The position numbers and the translations under genes are program-made. 6,812 bases of DNA. Source: Cyanobacteria bacterium UBA1186. GTDB lineage: Bacteria; Cyanobacteriota; Vampirovibrionia; Gastranaerophilales; Gastranaerophilaceae. The notes under the pieces are model-generated. The model was not told the DNA's origin and searched no databases. It was given only the letters and a program-made list of their open reading frames with translations. This document shows, one piece after another, positions 1 to 6,023 of the stretch. The stretch covers positions 13,880 to 20,691 of the forward strand of contig DBYM01000077.1 of the NCBI GenBank assembly GCA_002309875.1, in the 5' to 3' direction. Each line of letters opens with the position of its first letter. Position 1 is the stretch's first letter.

Positions 1-1
1 A

Positions 2-352
2 CTTGATAACTCGGGAATAAAAATTGTTGACGGAAGCGGAGTTTCAAAAAATAATTTGGTTTCAGCAGATTTTGTTACAGATTTTCTTATTCTGAACAAA
101 AAGAATCCCGTTTTGGATAAACTTCCGCGCCCGGGAGAAGGAACACTGACATTAAGAATGCTCCCGATAAAAGACAACTTGAGAGCGAAAACAGGAACTC
201 TTGCAGACATAAGTTCTATTGCAGGCTATCTGACTTCAAGAAGCGGGAAAAAATATGTCTTCTGCATAATGATTAACGATACAAAACTTTCTTCGTCAGA
301 CAAAAAGATGCTTGAGGATTACATAATAAAAGAAGCATATCTAAGGCTCTAA
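2..352 (+). CDS. dacB: D-alanyl-D-alanine carboxypeptidase/endopeptidase (PBP4, peptidase S13), C-terminal part
   Basis: This is the 3' end of a penicillin-binding protein 4 type enzyme, which trims or cleaves D-Ala cross-links of peptidoglycan in the periplasm. The frame is open from base 2 to the TAA at 350-352, about 116 codons, so the start lies left of the window. A TTG at 56 is an internal Leu codon and not a start, because the conserved DGSG-V-S motif (29-46) lies upstream of it in the same frame. The family's KTG triad motif is present as KTGT at 188-199, followed by the typical S13 stretch with SIAGYL and a strand ending in an Asn (CIMIN). The SxxK and SxN motifs must lie outside the window. 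The stop codon directly abuts the ATG of the next gene, which implies one transcript. Family membership is clear from the motifs and their order; dacB is the usual symbol for this family. Confidence 0.88.
   Translation, partial: LDNSGIKIVDGSGVSKNNLVSADFVTDFLILNKKNPVLDKLPRPGEGTLTLRMLPIKDNLRAKTGTLADISSIAGYLTSRSGKKYVFCIMINDTKLSSSDKKMLEDYIIKEAYLRL
343..346 (+). promoter_or_regulatory. Weak ribosome binding site of the Xer gene, inside the dacB end
   Basis: An AAGG tetramer lies six bases before the ATG at 353, within the last codons of dacB. It is the only Shine-Dalgarno-like string near this start. Because the dacB stop touches the ATG, translational coupling may matter as much as this site. 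Confidence 0.4.
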
Positions 353-1204
353 ATGTACGAAATTATATCTCAATATCTTGAATATCTTGAACTCGAAAAA
401 GGGCTTTCACAAAATACAATCGATGCCTACAGACGTGATTTGTACGCATTTGCCGAAGGTGTCGGCAGTATTGAAAGTCTGGACAGAAACGACATAAATA
501 ATTATATTCGTTCGCTTAAAGAAAAGAATTATGCTCCGACGAGTGTTATAAGAAAAGTCGCCTCCCTGAGGGGGTTTTTCAAATGGACAACCTCCATGAA
601 TATTCTTGAAAAAAATCCGGCTTCAACCCTTGAGCAGCCGAAAGTACCGCAGAGATTACCGAAGGTTATATCTCTGAAAGAAATCGAAGAAATGCTCCAT
701 TCAAACCTTACACCTCTGCAGGCAGTAATTATGGAACTCTTATACAGTTGCGGACTGAGGGTATCCGAACTTGTAAACCTGAAACTTAACGACATTGATA
801 TGAATTCGAAATATGTCCGTTGTTTCGGTAAAGGCTCAAAAGAAAGAATTATCCCGATTGGAAAGCAGGCTCTTGAAAAATTGCGAAACTATCTCCCCGA
901 AAGAGATACCGTATTTAAAACGCATAACCTCACTTCAAAAAGGCTTTTGGTAAATGATTCGGGAAGGCTGATAAACCGTCAGGACATATATAATTTTATC
1001 CACCAAAGAGGAAAGATTATACACAAAAATATTTCACCGCACACACTCAGACACAGTTTCGCAACCCACCTTCTTGAAAACGGAGCAGATTTGAGAGTAG
1101 TGCAGGAATTGCTCGGCCACAGTGATGTTTCCACAACCCAACTATACACACACATAAGCAAAAAAAGATTAAAAGATGTTTATTTCAGCATTAACAAAGA
1201 CTGA
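353..1204 (+). CDS. xerD: Site-specific tyrosine recombinase XerC/XerD family
   Basis: The protein (283 residues, full length for Xer proteins at about 280-300) should resolve chromosome dimers at dif during division. Residues 1-90 form the SAM-like core-binding domain (YLELEKGLSQNTIDAYRRDL at 11-30). The catalytic domain follows from about 105. The complete set of active-site residues is visible: R136 (CGLRVSE), K160 (GKGSKER), H230 and R233 (PHTLRHSFATHL), H256 (LLGHSDVSTTQ) and the nucleophile Y265 (LYTH). The spacings R-K 24, R-H 23 and H-Y 9 match those I recall for E. coli XerD. The PKVPQRLPKVIS linker (96-107) looks more like XerD than XerC, but the subtype is an inference, and the organism may use one Xer protein. 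It is the second gene of an operon with dacB. Its ATG follows the dacB TAA with no spacer. Confidence 0.93.
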   Translation: MYEIISQYLEYLELEKGLSQNTIDAYRRDLYAFAEGVGSIESLDRNDINNYIRSLKEKNYAPTSVIRKVASLRGFFKWTTSMNILEKNPASTLEQPKVPQRLPKVISLKEIEEMLHSNLTPLQAVIMELLYSCGLRVSELVNLKLNDIDMNSKYVRCFGKGSKERIIPIGKQALEKLRNYLPERDTVFKTHNLTSKRLLVNDSGRLINRQDIYNFIHQRGKIIHKNISPHTLRHSFATHLLENGADLRVVQELLGHSDVSTTQLYTHISKKRLKDVYFSINKD

Positions 1205-1205
1205 T

Positions 1206-1233
1206 ACTTAACATATATTTACATATTTCTTAA
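1206..1233. other. Possible dif-like site behind the Xer gene (speculative)
   Basis: Two bases after the xer stop lies a 28-base stretch that can be read as 11-6-11. The arm ACTTAACATAT (1206-1216) matches 9 of 11 positions of the XerD-binding arm of E. coli dif in reverse complement. The centre is ATTTAC. The other arm, ATATTTCTTAA, matches the XerC arm poorly. The stretch is AT-rich, so chance similarity is a real possibility. The main support is its position next to a xer gene. Confidence 0.2.
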
Positions 1234-1259
1234 CAAATTTGCACAGGGCATGCTTTTAT
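1230..1259 (+). promoter_or_regulatory. Candidate promoter for the LysM-radA pair
   Basis: TTAACA (1230-1235, five of six matches to TTGACA) is followed after 18 bases by TTTTAT (1254-1259, four of six matches to TATAAT). TGC directly precedes the -10 hexamer, giving an extended -10 arrangement. Transcription would start near 1266, leaving a leader of about 47 bases before the LysM start. No intrinsic terminator is visible between xer and this site, so read-through from dacB-xer is also possible. Both elements are imperfect and the area is AT-rich, hence the modest confidence. Confidence 0.4.
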
Positions 1260-1304
1260 GTTACCGTGAGATAAGGTAGGGACATGTGTCTAAAAAATAC
1301 GAAT

Positions 1305-1310
1305 GAGGAA
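1305..1310 (+). promoter_or_regulatory. Ribosome binding site of the LysM protein gene
   Basis: GAGGAA ends two bases before the ATG at 1313. This is the strongest Shine-Dalgarno match seen in the window, though on the short side in spacing. It supports the ATG at 1313 as the start. Confidence 0.6.
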
Positions 1311-1312
1311 AT

Positions 1313-1864
1313 ATGAAAAGCAGTACACTTAGAAGATCTAACATCACAAGAGAAAAAGTCCAGATGATGGAAGCATTATCACGTTATAACAGACAACATC
1401 AGGACGAAGACTTTTACAAATCACAGAACAAAACCAGAGAAATTGATGTTCTTTGGCAATCATTCGGAGTAAAGAGGAACGAAAAAGCACCTCAGGTTTA
1501 TTTCGTAACGGGTTTAATCTTCGGTGTCATAATTACCCTCGCAATCACCACGGTTGTAAGCCTGCTTATCAATATTTCCACACCTAAAGATGATGTTATA
1601 TTGCCCTCCAAAAAGGCACCTGTCGCTGAAACATCAGGGAAATTCTCATTCATTCCCGCAGACAGTGCTGCAGTAAAACCTGTTACCACTGCCGTTAATG
1701 AAACCTACACGGTTAAATCAGGCGACACATTAGAAAATATTGTAATCAGATTCTACGGTTCATTTGATATGAGAAAGGTTAATGCCATTCAGGAAGCCAA
1801 TAAAATGGCTAATCCTAATGCTCTGTCAATCGGACAAAAACTTATTATACCGATGAATCAATAA
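1313..1864 (+). CDS. Membrane-anchored LysM domain protein
   Basis: The protein (183 residues) has three parts. Residues 1-60 are charged and polar (KREKVQ-type helical stretch, several Arg, Lys and Gln) and should stay in the cytoplasm. Residues 62-88 form one hydrophobic membrane helix (VYFVTGLIFGVIITLAITTV). A Pro/Ala/Ser-rich linker (about 90-128) leads to one C-terminal LysM domain (131-181), recognisable by TYTVKSGDTLENI at its start, an Asn-rich middle and ALSIGQKLIIP at its end. LysM domains bind GlcNAc-containing glycans, so the likely role is to tether an inner-membrane protein to peptidoglycan. There is no catalytic domain. The positively charged N-terminus favours N-in topology with LysM in the periplasm; that is inference. 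The radA start lies only three bases beyond the stop, so the two are co-transcribed. No specific named gene is recognised. Confidence 0.85.
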   Translation: MKSSTLRRSNITREKVQMMEALSRYNRQHQDEDFYKSQNKTREIDVLWQSFGVKRNEKAPQVYFVTGLIFGVIITLAITTVVSLLINISTPKDDVILPSKKAPVAETSGKFSFIPADSAAVKPVTTAVNETYTVKSGDTLENIVIRFYGSFDMRKVNAIQEANKMANPNALSIGQKLIIPMNQ

Positions 1865-1867
1865 GAT

Positions 1868-3229
1868 ATGGCAAAGACAAAATCAAAATATGTATGTCAA
1901 AATTGCGGTTATGAATCCGCCGGATATTTGGGCAGATGTCCTGATTGCGGTGCGTGGTCATCGTTCGTTGAAGAAACTTCCGCCACCGAGACAAAATCAT
2001 TGGTGACACCTCCCGATAAAAACCCGCCAATGCGGCTTTCTCAAATTGAGATGAATACCGAAATCCGTATTGAAACAGGAATCTCCGAATTTGACAGAGT
2101 GCTCGGGGGAGGAATCGTACAAGGCTCTCTTGTTTTGCTTGCGGGCGACCCCGGAATAGGAAAATCTACAATTCTATTACAAACAAGCGGGCAGTTATGC
2201 ACTGCGGGCAAAAAAGTTCTCTACGTTTCCGCCGAAGAATCCGCAAGCCAAATTAAATTAAGAGCCGAACGATTGGACATACACTCGGATAACTTATATA
2301 TTTACCCACAGACAAATTTTGAACTTATACAAAAGCATATTGAAGAAATGTCTCCCGACCTTGTAATCATAGACAGTATTCAGGCAATTTATACAACTCA
2401 AATCCAAAGTTCAGCCGGAAGCGTTTCTCAAATCAGAGAGTGCTGCAATGCGCTTATGAATATTGCCAAAACGAATAACATCTCAATAATCGTAATCGGT
2501 CACGTTACGAAAGAAGGCAATATTGCCGGACCTAAAGTGCTTGAGCACATGGTCGATACGGTTATTCAGTTTGAAGGGGACAAATACAAATCATACAGAG
2601 TCCTCCGCTCAATAAAAAACCGTTTTGGGAACACATCGGAAGTCGGAATTTTTGAAATGGGAACAAAAGGTTTAATCGAAATATTAAACCCGAGCCAGGC
2701 TTTCTTAAAAGAATACAGCCAAACACAGACTCCCGGAAGCACGATAATAGTAACGAATGAGGGTACCCGTCCCCTGTTGGTTGAGATTCAGGCACTTGTC
2801 GGAACGACACCATACCCCGCACCACGCAGAGTGTCAAACGGAGTTGATTTCAGCAGAGTTCTGCAAATCCTTGCGGTGCTTGAAAAAAGAATAGGGCTCA
2901 ATCTTTCCAAACAAGATGTTTATGTAAATGTAATCGGAGGAATTGATGTAACCGAGCCTGCCGCAGACTTGGGAATTGCCCTTGCAATAATAACCTGCGT
3001 GAGAGATGTAACATTAGATTCACAAACCGCAATCGTAGGGGAAATCGGATTATCCGGGGAAATCAGAGGGGTAAATAACATCGAAAGAAGAATTACAGAA
3101 GCCCAAAAACTCGGATTCAAACGCATAATCATTCCTGAAGCAAACGAAATTCAGGAAAAAGTCAAAGGAATTGAAGTAATAAAAGTTAAGCGTATTGTTG
3201 AAGCGATCTCCAAAGCCGTTGCAAGTTAA
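1868..3229 (+). CDS. radA: DNA repair protein RadA (Sms), branch-migration ATPase
   Basis: RadA is a RecA-related hexameric helicase that helps process recombination intermediates and extends D-loops during repair and transformation. At 453 residues it has the normal length. An N-terminal C4 zinc finger is complete (C10, C13, C24, C27; CQNCGY and GRCPDCGAW). The Walker A loop is GDPGIGKST (93-101). The Walker B strand is LVIIDS with D169. The RadA-specific KNRFG motif is at 250-254. The C-terminal Lon-protease-like domain (about 290-453) has DLGIALAI (367-374) where Lon has its catalytic serine region, as is usual for the inactive RadA version. No strong Shine-Dalgarno precedes the ATG, and only GAT separates it from the upstream stop, so coupling to translation of the LysM gene is likely. 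The gene converges with the minus-strand gene on its right, with a 3-base gap and no room for a terminator. Confidence 0.97.
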   Translation: MAKTKSKYVCQNCGYESAGYLGRCPDCGAWSSFVEETSATETKSLVTPPDKNPPMRLSQIEMNTEIRIETGISEFDRVLGGGIVQGSLVLLAGDPGIGKSTILLQTSGQLCTAGKKVLYVSAEESASQIKLRAERLDIHSDNLYIYPQTNFELIQKHIEEMSPDLVIIDSIQAIYTTQIQSSAGSVSQIRECCNALMNIAKTNNISIIVIGHVTKEGNIAGPKVLEHMVDTVIQFEGDKYKSYRVLRSIKNRFGNTSEVGIFEMGTKGLIEILNPSQAFLKEYSQTQTPGSTIIVTNEGTRPLLVEIQALVGTTPYPAPRRVSNGVDFSRVLQILAVLEKRIGLNLSKQDVYVNVIGGIDVTEPAADLGIALAIITCVRDVTLDSQTAIVGEIGLSGEIRGVNNIERRITEAQKLGFKRIIIPEANEIQEKVKGIEVIKVKRIVEAISKAVAS

Positions 3230-3232
3230 AAC

Positions 3233-4612
3233 CTATCCTGCATTCCGTTTTCTTTCGGCGAAATCATCAACTCCTATTTTCCAACTTTCTTCGTACTTAA
3301 AATCTCTGCTTGCAATCTCATCAGGAAGGCCTGCGTGATGAATTTTGGGAAGCAGGAACGATTCACTCATTTCAATCGGCTTATCCAAATCATCATCAGA
3401 ATCCTGACAAATAAATATTGTTTCGCCATCTTTGCCCGTCCTTGTTCCGACAATGGTTATTTCATGTCCCGCAAGTTTATTGTCATTATCGGGATCAGGC
3501 CAGGTGTAGCCGATAATAATATTATGTCCCATTGCCAGAGTATCCATCAATTCTTTCTTAATGGTGGCAAAGTCTTTTTCATAACCTGCCAATCTTCCGT
3601 TTTCATCAACCTTTTGATAAACAACCGAAGTTGTATTTTTATTTTCCATAATTGATTCAACATAAGTTTTTTCAAACTCAATCAAACCGCCGTTATCTTC
3701 AGTCCAGGCATTCGGGGCTCTCTTGTCAGTCAGGGAGTTATACGTTTGCTGAGAGCCGAGTTGCATCATTGTTGACTGCATAAGAACATCAATCATTGAA
3801 CGTTCGCCTTTATCACGGTGATTATTCTGCATTCTTGCTCTTACAATAGCATGTTCGTCGGGTTTCAAAAGAACAAGCGCCTTATCAAAACCAACCTTTT
3901 TATGCGGAGTCTTAAAGGCCTCCAAAAGCCATGATGCCTGCAGAGAATCTTCATTAAGGGCGTCCATGTCAATCATTTTGTACGCTTCATTTTTAGGAGA
4001 GGTCAGCCCTTCAACTATTCTGAAAAATTCTGCCGTATGTTTTGTTGCCAAATCGAACTCAACACTTGCAGTCGGACAAGTTCCCGTATGGAAATTATCA
4101 AGTTCGTAATTGAGACTTTCAAGTTCGCTCATATCATCGGACATATTTGTTGCCAAACCCAAAACAGGGAGTTTGTATTCTCTCGGAATATCTTCACCAT
4201 GCTGAGTAATGACAAAAGGATTATACAGAATATCCAAACACTCTTTCACGAGTGTTCTTCCGTCCAATCCCGGATCTCTTTCTTCTTTCAGGATTTTGTG
4301 TAAATTATCTAAAACCGAACTGTTATCATCAGAGTCATTTTTTAAGAGTTTACCGGATTTTAAGGCATACTCGAGTTTTTTTCTGTAATTGCCGTCTAAA
4401 GATTCGGATATTTCATTATATTTTTTCTTTTCATCTTTTGTAATCAATTGTGTTCTGACATTAGCGGGAGCCTGAACATTTGCCGACCTGAACGCAGGCG
4501 CGGTGACACTTCTGCCATTGTTTACACCGGCAGAAGCATTATTGGCAGACTGAACTCTGTTCACTCCGCCTGAAGTATAAACATTAAATTTGTTATAATT
4601 TACACTAACCAT
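3233..4612 (-). CDS. Hypothetical protein with a possible papain-like/C39-like cysteine peptidase domain
   Basis: I do not recognise a named family for this 459-residue protein. Residues 1-55 are low in complexity (Asn, Ala, Ser, Val) with no signal peptide or membrane helix. Residues 58-130 are charged and helical. From about 150 on the protein looks globular. Three places suggest a papain fold: C179 in TGTCPTASVEF, opening a helix; a buried strand GHNIIIGYT (362-370) followed by GHEITIVGTR with H383; and a strand ending ICQDSDDD with D404 21 residues later. Order and local setting resemble the Cys, His and Asn/Asp of papain and C39-like peptidases (compare a GHAV-type strand followed by KNSWG). 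The Cys-to-His distance of 204 residues is longer than in papain, so an insertion would be needed. Function is an inference. The ATG at 4612 sits in an AT-dinucleotide run with no Shine-Dalgarno. The gene stands alone, divergent from the porin and convergent with radA. Confidence 0.85.
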   Translation of the reverse strand: MVSVNYNKFNVYTSGGVNRVQSANNASAGVNNGRSVTAPAFRSANVQAPANVRTQLITKDEKKKYNEISESLDGNYRKKLEYALKSGKLLKNDSDDNSSVLDNLHKILKEERDPGLDGRTLVKECLDILYNPFVITQHGEDIPREYKLPVLGLATNMSDDMSELESLNYELDNFHTGTCPTASVEFDLATKHTAEFFRIVEGLTSPKNEAYKMIDMDALNEDSLQASWLLEAFKTPHKKVGFDKALVLLKPDEHAIVRARMQNNHRDKGERSMIDVLMQSTMMQLGSQQTYNSLTDKRAPNAWTEDNGGLIEFEKTYVESIMENKNTTSVVYQKVDENGRLAGYEKDFATIKKELMDTLAMGHNIIIGYTWPDPDNDNKLAGHEITIVGTRTGKDGETIFICQDSDDDLDKPIEMSESFLLPKIHHAGLPDEIASRDFKYEESWKIGVDDFAERKRNAG

Positions 4613-4627
4613 ATATATATAAAAACA

Positions 4628-4642
4628 TTTTTACTGTAAAAA
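4628..4642. repeat. 15-bp palindrome in the divergent promoter region
   Basis: TTTTTAC-T-GTAAAAA is a perfect inverted repeat with 7-base arms and a single central base. It lies 16 bases upstream of the minus-strand start codon. Its size and symmetry fit a binding site for a dimeric regulator. The arms are AT-rich and no T-run follows that would make it a good terminator. Which regulator would bind cannot be told from the sequence. Confidence 0.5.
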
Positions 4643-4647
4643 TTGCT

Positions 4648-4667
4648 TTAATGTAAAGTTAATGTAA
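4648..4667. repeat. Pair of 11-bp-spaced direct repeats, Pho-box-like
   Basis: TTAATGTAA occurs twice, at 4648-4656 and 4659-4667, with starts exactly 11 bases apart, one helical turn. Read as 8-mers with 3-base spacers (TTTAATGT, GTTAATGT), the units resemble the cyanobacterial Pho-box unit PyTTAAPyPyT at seven and six of eight positions. Only two units are seen, whereas the cyanobacterial box usually has three. On the minus strand the same bases read TTACATTAA twice, reminiscent of the 11-bp-spaced TTAACA repeats bound by PhoP in Bacillus. They lie between the start of the minus-strand gene and the porin promoter and could serve either. Confidence 0.4.
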
Positions 4668-4700
4668 CAATAAAAACGAATTCAATCATTTAACTCGTAC

Positions 4701-4729
4701 TTGAAAATATTACCGCAAAATGGTATTAT
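4701..4729 (+). promoter_or_regulatory. Sigma-70 type promoter of the porin gene
   Basis: TTGAAA (4701-4706) and TATTAT (4724-4729) are separated by exactly 17 bases, each hexamer close to consensus. Transcription should begin near 4736, giving a 28-base leader before the ATG at 4764. This arrangement rules out the in-frame TTG at 4701 as a start codon, since it is the -35 element. The leader has no clear Shine-Dalgarno within normal distance of the ATG; AAAAGAG at 4732-4738 is too far upstream. Confidence 0.7.
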
Positions 4730-4763
4730 TCAAAAGAGTTTTATTTTTTATATCCCCATTATT

Positions 4764-6023
4764 ATGAAAAAGTTACTACCGGTATTAATAGCATTAATAA
4801 TTACGACTTGTTGTGCCCAAGCCCGAGAAGAAGGCTTGGAGGAAGTTGTGCTGGACAGTTTGGGTGAAGGTGTTGAAATCAGTGATGATGTGGATATAAA
4901 TATTGAAAGTTACAAAAAGGAGCCGAAAACAGAAAGTTCATCGTTGCCTGAGAGCCTTTTTTCGGGCGAAACTCCCGTTCCCGACAGTGAAAAAACATTA
5001 AGGGAAAAACTGAGTGATGCTTACCACCTTGAAATAGATAAAATTGACAGACCGAGTTATCTCTTCAAAGATATTCTGACAAAGGAATATTCCGAAAAAT
5101 CAATGATGGACAATATCCACGTTTGGGGTGCCCACAGGGGACATTGGGACTATACCATAAATGACGGAGCCGAAAACCACAGTAACTATGAGTTTAATTC
5201 CATAAATATCGGTATTGACGGAACCTTAAAAAATCACGTTGCAGACTTCAGGTTAATGATGGGAATCGGTCCGAGATTTAATCATAATCTCACACGTACA
5301 ATGTTTTCAGATGTCTTTCTGGCAAGCAATAAAGTTCCCCACCACAGATTTATGGTCGGATATATGAGGCCGAAAGTTGGTATGGAAGGCGGGAACAGCG
5401 CTTATACGCTGCACTTCCTGAATCGTTCCCAAATCGCAAGAAATTACGGAACGGCAAGAAGAATCGGTGCAAGAGTTATCGGTGACTACAAACTTATTGA
5501 ATACGAATTGGGCGGATACAGTTCAGACACATATTTTCACCAATTTTTCCCCGGAGGTGAATTCGTAGGCTGGGTGAACTTTAAACCCTTGGGTTACACA
5601 AACGGGAAATACGGAAAACTTAAAATTGGCGGAGGTATTGATGCCGGACACAGAACAGACAGTTTTTGTGTCGCAGGTGCATACGTCGGTTACGAATACA
5701 AAAAGTTATTTGTTAACTTTGAATGGGCAAATGCTGACGGCTCGAACGGAGGCTCATCAGGAGTTCAGAGCACTAAAAATTCCACGGGTTTTTACACGAC
5801 AATCGGATACAGAATAACTCCAAAACTCCAAATTTTGGCAAGATACGACCAATTTGACCCCGACAAAAATATCAGACACAACAACAGACGCGAATATTCC
5901 GTCGGCCTGAACTATTTTGTAAAAGGGCAGGCATTAAGGCTTATCGTGAACTACGTTTTCTGCCAAAACGATTCTGCAAAAGATTCACACAGGATAATGC
6001 TCGGCACACAAATTCTTCTATAA
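4764..6023 (+). CDS. Outer-membrane porin, phosphate-selective porin O/P (OprO/OprP) type
   Basis: The product (419 residues) is an outer-membrane beta-barrel expected to let small anions or other solutes through. With the ATG at 4764 it begins with a textbook signal peptide: MKK, a hydrophobic core (LLPVLIALII) and a cleavage site after AQA at residue 20. The longer in-frame reading from TTG 4701 would put 21 unwanted residues in front of it and overlaps the promoter. Residues 21-80 are acidic and probably unstructured. From about 118 to the end, short alternating aromatic/polar strands with Gly and Asn turns are typical of a barrel. SQIARNYGTARRIGARV (222-238), ILARYDQFDPD (357-367) and the closing REYSVGLNYF to LGTQILL recall the O/P porin family. 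The last residue is Leu, not the frequent Phe. There is no SLH domain, unlike cyanobacterial OprB porins. Phosphate selectivity is not shown by the sequence. Confidence 0.85.
   Translation: MKKLLPVLIALIITTCCAQAREEGLEEVVLDSLGEGVEISDDVDINIESYKKEPKTESSSLPESLFSGETPVPDSEKTLREKLSDAYHLEIDKIDRPSYLFKDILTKEYSEKSMMDNIHVWGAHRGHWDYTINDGAENHSNYEFNSINIGIDGTLKNHVADFRLMMGIGPRFNHNLTRTMFSDVFLASNKVPHHRFMVGYMRPKVGMEGGNSAYTLHFLNRSQIARNYGTARRIGARVIGDYKLIEYELGGYSSDTYFHQFFPGGEFVGWVNFKPLGYTNGKYGKLKIGGGIDAGHRTDSFCVAGAYVGYEYKKLFVNFEWANADGSNGGSSGVQSTKNSTGFYTTIGYRITPKLQILARYDQFDPDKNIRHNNRREYSVGLNYFVKGQALRLIVNYVFCQNDSAKDSHRIMLGTQILL

Noticed and set aside
56..352. Reading the left-edge frame as a complete small gene starting at TTG 56.
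   Set aside because: The frame is open to the window edge and the conserved DGSG motif of the same S13 peptidase lies upstream of the TTG, so this is an internal codon of a truncated gene.
353..1204. The tyrosine recombinase as a phage or integron integrase marking a mobile element.
   Set aside because: Length, motifs and its housekeeping neighbours fit a chromosomal Xer protein, and no attachment repeats, phage genes or cassettes are seen.
2562..3132. Minus-strand open frames inside radA.
   Set aside because: radA is unmistakable across this stretch with all its motifs, and the opposite frames have no recognisable features.
3335..4443. Plus-strand open frames of 63-106 codons within the 459-residue gene.
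   Set aside because: They lie opposite a long minus-strand frame with protein-like composition, lack ribosome sites and are rich in Cys, Phe, Ile and His as is usual for antisense frames.
4764..4823. Lipoprotein signal at the Cys-Cys pair (residues 16-17) of the porin.
   Set aside because: The residues before the Cys pair are Ile-Thr-Thr, not a lipobox, and AQA three residues later is a good ordinary signal-peptidase site in a barrel protein.
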